Source: Candidatus Nanoarchaeia archaeon | GTDB lineage: Archaea > Nanoarchaeota > Nanoarchaeia > SCGC-AAA011-G17 > JAFCDX01 | Assembly: GCA_028717785.1 (NCBI GenBank) | Contig: JAQUND010000092.1 | Location: forward strand, 1-6,383 | Direction: 5' to 3' | DNA: 6,383 nucleotides | Shown here: positions 1 to 4,934 of the stretch, in pieces | Position numbering within the stretch: the stretch's first letter is position 1 | Layout: each line of letters begins with the position of its first letter | The notes under the pieces: model-generated | What the model was told of the DNA's origin: nothing | Seen by the model: only the letters and a program-made list of their open reading frames with translations | Database searches by the model: none | Made by a program: the position numbers and the translations under genes

Positions 1-178
1 ATTTAATTAATTGAATAGGATATAGTAATGGTTCACCTCCTGTTAAAATTATTTCTTTATAATCAGAATAATTATTTTTAAATATATATTTTGGATTATT
101 TAAATCAAAAGATTTATTACAGCATAACTTACAATTTCTATTATAATTTTTTGTAACAAGTAATCTTAATGACTTCAT
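1..178 (-). CDS. Radical SAM protein, N-terminal part (3' end outside window)
   Basis: Only the first 59 residues are present; the gene runs off the left edge. It begins MKSLRLLVTKNYNRNCKLCC and reaches ILTGGEPLL at residues 44-52. The GGEP motif, which contacts the amino group of S-adenosylmethionine, plus the Cys-rich segment after strand 1, identify the radical SAM family. The canonical cluster motif is C-x3-C-x2-C; here the spacing fits residues 12, 16 and 19, but residue 12 is Tyr (TAT) and only C16, C19 and an extra C20 remain. The ATG overlaps the primase stop (ATGA, 175-178), and AAAGGAG at 187-193 lies 8 bases upstream, so the start is firm and translation is probably coupled. The family is clear; the substrate is not. 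Phage members of this family can be NrdG-like or QueE-like, but nothing visible decides between them. Confidence 0.85.
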   Translation of the reverse strand, partial: MKSLRLLVTKNYNRNCKLCCNKSFDLNNPKYIFKNNYSDYKEIILTGGEPLLYPIQLIK

Positions 179-1080
179 AATCCTAACTCCTTTCTTACTA
201 TCTTTTTCTCTTCTTTAGTATAATCACCTGGGTCATGTTTAAATTCAGGATTAAATATTTCTACTTCTTTTCCTAATGATACTAATAATTCTCCATATTT
301 TTTAGCTCTTTTTTGGGCATCTTTTTCATTATCAAATAAAAATATAATTTTTTTATATCTATATGCTAATAAATTAATTTGTTCTTCTGTCATTGAAGTT
401 CCCATAGTTGCAGCTATATTATTAGGGCCTAATCTCCAACAATCAAATATTCCTTCTACTAAAACTATAAAATCTTTTTTACAATTATCTATATTATATA
501 AAATATATTTAGGATCAATTATACTTTTTTCTATACTATTAGTAATATATCTTAATATTCCTAAATCATCACATTTTTTACTAGAATAAATTGATCTTGC
601 TTGAAATGAAACTAATTTATTATTAAAATAAATAGGAATTATTATTCTAAAATTATAAAAACCTATTAAACCACCTGATTTTATATTATAAGTTTTTATA
701 ATATATTCAGGATTAAAATTTCTTTTCTTTATATAATTATAAAACTTATCATTTTTCTTTATTTCTTCTCCTGGTAACTTTATTTTATTTATTTTATTAG
801 TTTTTTTATTTAATTTATTTCTTATTACTTCCTCTGTAGAATATTCTTGTACTATTGTCTTAGTTAAATTATAGGATATATTTAAAATATCAGAAAGTAT
901 TTTTTCTATTTTATGGTATCCGCATTTCCAACAATAAACATAATTTCCATAAATATTATAACCTGCTTTAAATCCTCTAGTACCATTATCATGATACGGA
1001 CAATTAAAATTAATCCATCCGTCTACTAGTTGAACATAATCTATAGAATAATCTTTTAGTAGACGGATAAAATCAATCAT
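175..1080 (-). CDS. Phage DNA primase (CHC2 zinc finger plus TOPRIM domain)
   Basis: A 301-residue DnaG-type primase that would make RNA primers at the phage replication fork. A CHC2-type zinc-binding site is visible as C27-x2-H30 and C50-x2-C53. The catalytic core follows: FRIIIPIYFNNKLVSFQARS at 144-163 matches the DnaG core segment before TOPRIM, the TOPRIM glutamate is in VEGIFD (E209, D213), and the acidic loop is FLFDNEKDA (D250, E252, D254). HDPGDY at 282-287 matches the conserved DPxD segment. There is no helicase domain, unlike T7 gp4, so a separate helicase is expected. The usual DxD is D-N-E here. The start is fixed by an in-frame TGA at 1087-1089, yet no Shine-Dalgarno site is visible; the lipoprotein stop is 2 bases upstream, which suggests reinitiation. 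A 12-bp inverted repeat lies in codons 5-21. Confidence 0.9.
   Translation of the reverse strand: MIDFIRLLKDYSIDYVQLVDGWINFNCPYHDNGTRGFKAGYNIYGNYVYCWKCGYHKIEKILSDILNISYNLTKTIVQEYSTEEVIRNKLNKKTNKINKIKLPGEEIKKNDKFYNYIKKRNFNPEYIIKTYNIKSGGLIGFYNFRIIIPIYFNNKLVSFQARSIYSSKKCDDLGILRYITNSIEKSIIDPKYILYNIDNCKKDFIVLVEGIFDCWRLGPNNIAATMGTSMTEEQINLLAYRYKKIIFLFDNEKDAQKRAKKYGELLVSLGKEVEIFNPEFKHDPGDYTKEEKKIVRKELGL
1017..1068 (-). promoter_or_regulatory. 12-bp inverted repeat in the first codons of the primase gene
   Basis: ATCCGTCTACTA (1017-1028) and TAGTAGACGGAT (1057-1068) are perfect reverse complements separated by 28 bases. In the primase mRNA this could form a stem starting about 12 bases after the AUG. 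Five of the twelve pairs are G-C in a very AT-rich gene. The arms contain codons that look uncommon for this gene: CGT for R6 (other arginines seem to use AGA), CTA for L7, L8 and L18, and GAC for D20. With no Shine-Dalgarno site upstream, a role in translation control is plausible but inferred. Confidence 0.45.
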
Positions 1081-1082
1081 AT

Positions 1083-1592
1083 TTATTCAATAATTTCTAG
1101 TAAAGTTGTACTAAGTATTGGAATTGGATAAGCTGAATAAGTATAAGATGCCCCAGCTCCACCATGCTCAACTGGAATTCCGCTAGCAGTAAAAAATCGT
1201 ATACCTGGATTATTATCTCCATAAGTCCCATCTATATCTGCTAGTTGACTTTCTATTACCCCACCGTTAGAATAATATTCTTGTTTATATTCTGGAGTTA
1301 AATATGATTTAGTTGATGCTGGTTTTCCATCTGCTACATAATAACCAATGCATTTATCAAATACCCATAAATAAACATAGGTAGGTAGATTTGGTTTATC
1401 CCAATATCTTGCCCATTTATTAATAGTTTTTCTTTCTTGAAAGTAAGAAAGAACTGGAATTGGTATGTCTATTTGAGCATTTTTAGAATTAATTTCAGAT
1501 GCATTTTGAGCTATTTTATTTGATGATTCCGTAAAACCACACCCAAATAAAATAATAGAAAAAAATACCATTAAAATAATAATCTTTTTCAC
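1083..1592 (-). CDS. Putative lipoprotein, phage-encoded
   Basis: A 169-residue protein with a lipoprotein signal peptide: MKK, a hydrophobic stretch at 4-17, and the lipobox L15-F16-G17-C18. After cleavage C18 would be lipidated and the protein anchored outside the cytoplasmic membrane. The mature part has a low-complexity linker (about 19-42), then a folded-looking domain with YVYLW (72-76), GYYVADGKP (83-91), SYLTP (96-100), DGTYG (121-125) and IRFFTASG (131-138). From memory only, this layout resembles a recurrent small phage protein family of unknown function. The start is GTG at 1592 with GGAGGA at 1599-1604 six bases away. It overlaps the stop of the upstream membrane protein gene by 4 bases (GTGA), so the two are likely translated together. 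Possible roles are surface exclusion or host envelope change; none is shown. Confidence 0.75.
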   Translation of the reverse strand: MKKIIILMVFFSIILFGCGFTESSNKIAQNASEINSKNAQIDIPIPVLSYFQERKTINKWARYWDKPNLPTYVYLWVFDKCIGYYVADGKPASTKSYLTPEYKQEYYSNGGVIESQLADIDGTYGDNNPGIRFFTASGIPVEHGGAGASYTYSAYPIPILSTTLLEIIE

Positions 1593-1981
1593 TTTAAATC
1601 CTCCAATTTAATTTGATATGGTAAATCTGACGCTTTCCATAGGTTTCTATTTATTTGTTTAGATTTACTATTATATTCTGCTATAGTATTATTTAAAACC
1701 ATTTTCATTCCAGATAATTCTATAGAATCATTATCTATTATATCTATATTAGCTTTTTGAGCTAGTATAATATTATATTGATCATAAAACCATTGATAAT
1801 TATATATAATATTTTCTGAATTAATTACTTTTGTAGCTAATCCTTTTACTACAGAAAAAGGCCATATAGAAAAAGCAAAAGAAAATATTAAATATAAAAA
1901 AATAATACTTACAAATATAATAATTCTTTTTGTCCATTTAATGCCAATAGCTTCATTTAATTCTTCTTTAATATAACTCAT
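1589..1981 (-). CDS. Single-pass membrane protein, partner of the lipoprotein
   Basis: A 130-residue protein. I place the start at ATG 1981 (MSYIKEEL) because AAGGAG at 1988-1993 lies 6 bases upstream; a longer version from TTG at 2011 has no such support. Residues 1-19 are charged (IKWTKR just before the membrane), residues about 20-40 form one transmembrane helix, and the remaining 90 residues would be outside by the positive-inside rule. The outer part carries YNYQWFYDQY (60-69), VLNNTIAEYNSKSKQ (95-109) and ends LPYQIKLEDLK. The N-terminal helix, the YN-containing helix and the terminal PYxI recall LemA-type proteins, but this is a weak visual likeness. The 4-base overlap with the lipoprotein gene suggests the two products act together at the cell envelope. 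Confidence 0.7.
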   Translation of the reverse strand: MSYIKEELNEAIGIKWTKRIIIFVSIIFLYLIFSFAFSIWPFSVVKGLATKVINSENIIYNYQWFYDQYNIILAQKANIDIIDNDSIELSGMKMVLNNTIAEYNSKSKQINRNLWKASDLPYQIKLEDLK

Positions 1982-2019
1982 TATTTTCTCCTTATAAAAA
2001 TAATTTAACAAAGTTGTAC

Positions 2020-2361
2020 TTATGGATTATCTTCATTTATTTTTTCTATATTTTGCTCTTCTTTTTTTATTTTCTTTTTTCTTGTAGTTTTTTTAATTTC
2101 TTTTATTTTTTCTTTTTCTTTTGTTTCTTCTTTTATAAACTTAATAAATTTATTTTTCATTTCTTTATCAGATAAAATTAAATATGATCCATCTGAGAAA
2201 GTTTCCCATAATAATTGTAGTAATTTATTAATGTCTACAAACTCTTCATCATTAGTACATATTTTTTCTTTTTTAGCTCTTTGTAAGCCTGCAAAAAAAT
2301 ACTCTTTTGTTATCCAACCATAAATCTTATGATTATCAGGATCACCAATAATAACATTCAT
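2020..2361 (-). CDS. Hypothetical protein with long charged C-terminal tail
   Basis: A 113-residue protein I do not recognise. The N-terminal 70 residues look folded (NVIIGDPDNHKIYGWITKEYF at the start, FVDINKLLQLLWETFSDGSY at 41-60). Residues from about 65 to the end are almost entirely Lys and Glu with few hydrophobics, including a KKTTRKKKIKK patch, so a disordered or helical tail that could bind nucleic acid or a partner is possible. ATG 2361 has AAGGAG at 2370-2375, 8 bases upstream. It is the first gene after the palindromic promoter-like region at 2387-2412 and leads the run membrane protein, lipoprotein, primase, radical SAM, with a 38-base gap to the next start. Function unknown. Confidence 0.7.
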   Translation of the reverse strand: MNVIIGDPDNHKIYGWITKEYFFAGLQRAKKEKICTNDEEFVDINKLLQLLWETFSDGSYLILSDKEMKNKFIKFIKEETKEKEKIKEIKKTTRKKKIKKEEQNIEKINEDNP

Positions 2362-2386
2362 TTAATCATCTCCTTTATTATTTTTT

Positions 2387-2412
2387 AGATACTATTATAT
2401 TATATAGTATCT
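2387..2412 (-). promoter_or_regulatory. Candidate promoter inside a palindrome (operator-like)
   Basis: The 26-base site has 9-bp perfect arms (AGATACTAT / ATAGTATCT) around 8 bases. On the minus strand it contains two overlapping -10 hexamers, TATAATATAAT (2404-2394). A weak -35 candidate TTAAAA lies 17 bases further up at 2422-2427. Transcription would begin near 2387-2390, leaving a short leader with the Shine-Dalgarno site of the 113-aa gene. A symmetric site over a -10 box is typical of a repressor operator. It is not a good terminator for the minus-strand genes, because A residues, not U residues, follow the stem. AT-rich sequence makes chance matches common. Confidence 0.45.
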
Positions 2413-2423
2413 TTAAATTATTT

Positions 2424-3011
2424 TTAAACTTCTAAACAAAAATAATCATGATTAGAAGAAATCCACCATTCTTTAATTTCTCTCCAAGCTTCTTTTATTC
2501 TTTTATTTGTCCATCCTATAGATTTATATTTATTTAAAATATGACTATATCTAGGAACCCATTTTCTTTTTCTTTCTATATTTTCCCATTCTTTTGATAA
2601 TATATAGTTTATTATTATTTTTGAATCATTAGATAAACTATATTTATAATCTAAATTTTCTATTACTTTTTCAAATATATTAAAATCCATATAATTCATA
2701 TCAATATTTTCTATTTTATTTGTAAATATATTTTTACCATATCCACTTTTATGATTTTCTTTTATTCTTATGATAGTTGGGCAATTATTTTTATAATTTT
2801 TTTTACAATAAAAATCTAATCTTTTTAGTTCATTATATAAATAAGTAGAAAAAGTAGCTTTCTTTTTGTCATAATTATTTAAAGCATTACAAAAAATAAT
2901 ATAAGCTTCAGATTGAATATCATCTTTTTCTAAAAAATACTTTTTAGAATAAAGCCATGAAACTTTTTGTATCATAGGATAGAATTGTTTAAAAGTTTCT
3001 TCTTTATTCAT
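2424..3011 (-). CDS. Sigma-70-like RNA polymerase sigma factor (phage type)
   Basis: A 195-residue protein. Residues 8-66 match sigma-70 region 2, which binds RNA polymerase and melts the -10 element: a helix (FKQFYPMIQKVSWLYSKKY), then LEKDDIQSEAYIIFCNALNNYD (27-48) and KATFSTYLYNELKR (51-64), the usual 'F-x-T-Y' element. The middle (70-125) is a polar, variable linker. The C-terminal part, SNDSKIIINYIL (127-138) to IGWTNKRIKEAWREIKEWW (165-183), resembles a diverged helix-turn-helix like region 4, ending in a helix. Length fits small phage sigma-like proteins. ATG 3011 shares one base with the upstream TAA (TAATG), and AAAGGA is at 3020-3025. It is the last gene of its run, directly before a palindromic promoter, so it may direct phage gene switching. 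It could also be a non-sigma regulator derived from that fold. Confidence 0.7.
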   Translation of the reverse strand: MNKEETFKQFYPMIQKVSWLYSKKYFLEKDDIQSEAYIIFCNALNNYDKKKATFSTYLYNELKRLDFYCKKNYKNNCPTIIRIKENHKSGYGKNIFTNKIENIDMNYMDFNIFEKVIENLDYKYSLSNDSKIIINYILSKEWENIERKRKWVPRYSHILNKYKSIGWTNKRIKEAWREIKEWWISSNHDYFCLEV

Positions 3012-3310
3012 TATTGTATTCCTTTAATATATATATTTTGATTTTCTTCATAAATATATATATAAGTATTTTCTTTTTCTAAAAATTTAAAAATCGGTAT
3101 TTTTAATTTTTCATTCCATTCATATTCAGCAAATAATTTACCGTTAGGATATATTATTTTTTTATCCCCAATTAATAAAATTTCAGCTAAATGAAAACTA
3201 CAATATATACGAATAAACCATAAAATTAATCCTATACTTTTATATTCTTTGCTCCACCAATTATAAGTATTTTTCATATTATTATATCTTATATTTTCTT
3301 CTTTATTCAT
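3011..3310 (-). CDS. Hypothetical protein, 99 aa
   Basis: Not recognised. The N-terminus (MNKEENIRYNN) is polar. Residues about 25-47 (SIGLILWFIRIYCSFHLAEILLI) are hydrophobic but broken by Arg and His, so this is more likely a buried or amphipathic helix than a firm transmembrane segment. The C-terminal half is a series of short beta-like stretches (KKIIYPNGKLFAEYEW, KIPIFKFLE, TYIYIYEENQNIYIKGI), which suggests a small beta-sheet domain. ATG 3310 overlaps the upstream TGA by 4 bases (ATGA, 3307-3310), and AAAGGGGGA lies just upstream (about 3315-3324). The first five residues, MNKEE, match those of the sigma-like protein that follows; this is too short to mean much. Confidence 0.65.
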   Translation of the reverse strand: MNKEENIRYNNMKNTYNWWSKEYKSIGLILWFIRIYCSFHLAEILLIGDKKIIYPNGKLFAEYEWNEKLKIPIFKFLEKENTYIYIYEENQNIYIKGIQ

Positions 3311-3579
3311 ATTATCCCCCTTTGTTCTTTAAACTTCATAATAGCTTTATCTAAAGTTTTATATTTTTTTCCTCTAAAGTTTTTTAATTCAGATGTAAAA
3401 ATAGGAACTGGATGAATATCATTTTCATTAAACCCATATCCAGCTATTAATACATCATTTTTATTTCTTTTTATAATTGGACTATTTATTAATTCTATTT
3501 TTTTAGCTTTTTTTAATCTTTTTTCTGCCATTTTTTCTTTTTGTTCTTGTGTTAATTTAGTTCCTTTTTTTCTACCCAT
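3307..3579 (-). CDS. Small basic protein, possibly DNA-binding
   Basis: A 90-residue protein. The first 30 residues are very basic: GRKKGTKLTQEQKEKMAEKR at 2-21 followed by LKKAKKIEL. The GRKKG start resembles an AT-hook-like or NUMOD3-like motif (G-K-K ... seEtKeKi), a short module used to hold DNA in phage proteins and homing endonucleases; there is no nuclease domain here. The rest (NDVLIAGYGFNENDIHPVPIFTSE, then KKYKTLDKAIMKFKEQRG) looks like a small alpha/beta unit. The start at ATG 3579 has AAAGG at 3588-3592, 8 bases upstream. It sits between orphan genes and the sigma-like gene, so a role in DNA organisation or gene control is plausible but inferred only from charge and context. Confidence 0.65.
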   Translation of the reverse strand: MGRKKGTKLTQEQKEKMAEKRLKKAKKIELINSPIIKRNKNDVLIAGYGFNENDIHPVPIFTSELKNFRGKKYKTLDKAIMKFKEQRGII

Positions 3580-3580
3580 T

Positions 3581-3832
3581 TTAATTACCTTTAAAAATAA
3601 TATTTTTTGGTAAAACTTTATTTTTTATTTTACTATTATATTCATTCATTCTTATATATCTTTCTTTTATTTTTTCTTTTGTAGTTTTATAATTAATTAA
3701 CTTATTATATTCACATTTTAAATTTCTTAATCTATATGTACTAATTTGATTTTCTGGAAGTTTTTCTATTTCATCTATTTCTTTTTTTATTCTTTCTGCT
3801 GCCTCTTGTCTTTTTTGAAGTTTAGATTTCAT
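3581..3832 (-). CDS. Hypothetical coiled-coil protein, 83 aa
   Basis: Not recognised. I choose ATG 3832 (MKSKLQKRQEAAERIKKEID) instead of an upstream TTG at 3850 because AAAGGAG at 3839-3845 lies six bases before it and because this ATG overlaps the previous stop as ATGA (3829-3832). Residues about 2-25 form a strongly charged helix rich in Lys and Glu, then LPENQISTYRLRNLKCEYN (25-43) and a second basic helix. The predicted fold is helical hairpin or coiled coil. The stop lies 1 base before the next start (3579), so it is in the same compact transcription unit that ends with the sigma-like gene. Function unknown. Confidence 0.65.
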   Translation of the reverse strand: MKSKLQKRQEAAERIKKEIDEIEKLPENQISTYRLRNLKCEYNKLINYKTTKEKIKERYIRMNEYNSKIKNKVLPKNIIFKGN

Positions 3833-4125
3833 TTCTTTTCTCCTTTCCAATATTCAATTAATTCTGCAAAAGATACTTTTCTTCCTTTTTCATTGTATAT
3901 AGCATTATTTTTAATTATTATTCCTACTGATTTACAAATATGGTTATACCTAAATTTATAATCTTTTTCGGCTTCTTCTATAGATATTTTTGAAATATAT
4001 TTTTGAATTTCGTTTAATTTTTTCTGCCATAGATTCATTAAATCTTTATTATTTTCTCTATAAGCATGGCAATAAGCTTTAAATAAAAAAGTTTGTTTTC
4101 TTTGTAATTCACAAAACCTATTCAT
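3829..4125 (-). CDS. Hypothetical protein, 98 aa
   Basis: Not recognised. The protein is mostly helical: MNRFCELQRKQTFLFKAYCHAYRENNKDLMNLWQ forms two probable helices, followed by LNEIQKYISKISIEEAEKDYKF, and a C-terminal segment IIIKNNAIYNEKGRKVSFAELIEYWKGEKK. Cysteines at 5, 19 and 64 do not form a metal-site spacing. The start is ATG 4125 with a run of six G on the minus strand at 4130-4135 and the sequence GGTTATATG directly before it, a shortened copy of the leader box seen at the three upstream genes. It overlaps the following gene by 4 bases (ATGA) and opens the compact run ending in the sigma-like gene. Confidence 0.65.
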   Translation of the reverse strand: MNRFCELQRKQTFLFKAYCHAYRENNKDLMNLWQKKLNEIQKYISKISIEEAEKDYKFRYNHICKSVGIIIKNNAIYNEKGRKVSFAELIEYWKGEKK

Positions 4126-4144
4126 ATAACCCCCCTATAAAATA

Positions 4145-4203
4145 AATACTTTTATCCAGGCCAACTACTATAAATAATTGGCTAGGAGAAAAATACTTTG
4201 ATT
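4145..4203 (-). other. Interrupted hairpin between two genes, flanked by a short direct repeat
   Basis: TCCAGGCCAA (4155-4164) faces TTGGCTAGGA (4178-4187) over a 13-base loop; eight of ten positions are Watson-Crick pairs, five of them continuous at the loop side. AATACTTT occurs on both sides (4145 and 4192 onward). It lies between the 144-aa gene stop and the 98-aa gene start. It lacks a proper U tract on the minus strand, so it is at best a weak terminator; it might instead be an mRNA processing or protein-binding site. Confidence 0.3.
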
Positions 4204-4636
4204 AATGGGTATTAATTATCCATTTATATTCTTTTTCTTCTTTCATCCATTCATTAGGATTTTTTATTAATTCTGCAAATATTCTTTTTCCATTAAAACC
4301 TAAGTCACTTCTATTTGATCCTCCAGTCTGTTGTCTATAAGAAACATGAATTGCAAAAGAAGCATATATTTTAGTTTCTTCTATTAATTCTTCGGAAAGA
4401 ATATGTATTCTTCCAAAAGAACAAATACGAAGTTCAGAAAATATAAAAGCTGAAATACCTAGTCTAGGTATGGGTTCGCTTTCTACAGTTAAATATTCTT
4501 CTTTACTCTGATAATACTTACTTTCTTCTATTTTAAAATTAAGTTTAACATTTAATTTATTTCCAAATAAATTAGAAAGAACCGATTCTAAATCTTCTTT
4601 AGTTTTTAAAACATCTTCAATCGTTAAAGCTTTCAT
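4202..4636 (-). CDS. Hypothetical protein, 144 aa
   Basis: Not recognised. It reads as an alpha/beta domain: an N-terminal helix (TIEDVLKTKEDLESVLSNLF, 5-24), a strand NVKLNFKIEES, then IPRLGISAFIFSELRICSFGRIH (56-78) and IYASFAIHVSYRQQTGGSN (91-109), a Gly/Ser/Asn turn, and a final helix with NGKRIFAELIKNPNEWMKEEKEY. There is no signal peptide or membrane segment. ATG 4636 is preceded by AAGGAGGGTTAT, the same box as the two genes upstream. It differs from neighbours in having a GC-rich structured leader (4656-4704) before its ribosome-binding site, so its translation may be regulated. The codons look less AT-biased than in the primase gene, judged by eye. Confidence 0.65.
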   Translation of the reverse strand: MKALTIEDVLKTKEDLESVLSNLFGNKLNVKLNFKIEESKYYQSKEEYLTVESEPIPRLGISAFIFSELRICSFGRIHILSEELIEETKIYASFAIHVSYRQQTGGSNRSDLGFNGKRIFAELIKNPNEWMKEEKEYKWIINTH

Positions 4637-4651
4637 ATAACCCTCCTTAAA
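4634..4651 (-). repeat. Leader/RBS box, copy 3
   Basis: The 18 bases CATATAACCCTCCTTAAA (plus strand) are identical to copy 1 at 5165-5182. On the minus strand it reads AAGGAGGGTTATATG: Shine-Dalgarno, TTAT spacer, and start codon of the 144-aa gene. A degenerate fourth copy, CATATAACCCCCCTATAA, is at 4123-4140. Confidence 0.7.
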
Positions 4652-4654
4652 TTA

Positions 4655-4704
4655 CTAGGACTTCGGACCTGGCTGCGGTTTAGTCCCGTCGGAGCGGGAC
4701 CCAT
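4655..4704 (-). other. GC-rich structured leader element
   Basis: Of the 49 bases at 4656-4704, 31 are G or C (63%), in a window near one quarter G+C. It contains a perfect 6-bp stem GTCCCG (4683-4688) / CGGGAC (4695-4700) with a 6-base loop, and a second hairpin at 4655-4672 whose plus-strand form is closed by C(TTCG)G. On the minus-strand RNA, the CGGGAC arm could alternatively pair with GUCCG of the second hairpin using one bulge, so two mutually exclusive folds are possible. It sits between the stop of the 66-aa gene and the ribosome-binding site of the 144-aa gene. It matches no riboswitch, tRNA or terminator I can recognise. Confidence 0.45.
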
Positions 4705-4707
4705 CAC

Positions 4708-4908
4708 TTAGATTATCTCTTTGTTTGATATTCGGCAAGGAATAAGTACCGAAAGAGTTTCAGCTTTGTCTAGCGCTGTTTTAGTCTCCATTGCCTCATT
4801 AAAAAACGGAAATAACTTTGGTTTTTCTCCCGGCTGAATTAAAACGTAAGAAGTATAATAATTATCTAAAAATTGCTCATCTTCTTCATTTATTTTTACT
4901 GTCTTCAT
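4708..4908 (-). CDS. Hypothetical small acidic protein, 66 aa
   Basis: Not recognised. I place the start at ATG 4908 (MKTVKINEEDEQFLDN) because AAGGAGGGGTTAT lies directly upstream; a longer frame reaching 5058 would run through the coding part of the previous gene and has no such signal. The product has an acidic N-terminal part, a middle strand YTSYVLIQPGEKPKLFPFF (18-36), a helix with NEAMETKTALDKAETL, and a final hydrophobic strand LSVLIPCRI. G+C looks higher than in the flanking phage genes (cggc, accg, tagcgc and cccgg all occur), which may mean a separate origin. It ends 3 bases before the GC-rich element. Confidence 0.6.
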   Translation of the reverse strand: MKTVKINEEDEQFLDNYYTSYVLIQPGEKPKLFPFFNEAMETKTALDKAETLSVLIPCRISNKEII

Positions 4909-4934
4909 ATAACCCCTCCTTAAAATAAAAGGTT
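4906..4934 (-). repeat. Leader/RBS box, copy 2
   Basis: This 29-base segment differs from copy 1 at 5165-5192 by one extra C and one substitution. It provides the Shine-Dalgarno site and start of the 66-aa gene, and it begins right at the stop codon of the 77-aa gene. It keeps CCTTTTATTTT upstream of AAGGAGG, but the left half of the hairpin present in copy 1 is missing. Confidence 0.75.

Noticed and set aside
1982..2011. TTG start adding 10 residues to the membrane protein
   Set aside because: The ATG at 1981 has AAGGAG at the right distance; the TTG has none.
1102..2020. AAAGTTGTACT present twice (1102-1112 and 2010-2020)
   Set aside because: An 11-base match is expected by chance several times in a window of this length and composition, and the two contexts differ.
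3833..3850. TTG start adding 6 residues to the coiled-coil protein
   Set aside because: ATG 3832 has AAAGGAG and an ATGA overlap with the previous stop.
3746..3961. Open frame on the plus strand (71 aa)
   Set aside because: It lies antisense over two well-supported minus-strand genes with Shine-Dalgarno sites; its Phe/Tyr/Ile-rich content is what the reverse of Lys/Glu-rich AT-rich genes gives.
4633..4704. 24-codon frame in the GC-rich element, ending at the start of the 144-aa gene
   Set aside because: No Shine-Dalgarno site precedes ATG 4704 and a suitable stop frame arises by chance about one time in three; mentioned only as an option in the finding.
4655..4704. tRNA, preQ1 or guanidine-II riboswitch, or plain terminator
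   Set aside because: No cloverleaf or anticodon arm, no match to the riboswitch cores I know, and no U tract after the stems on the minus strand.
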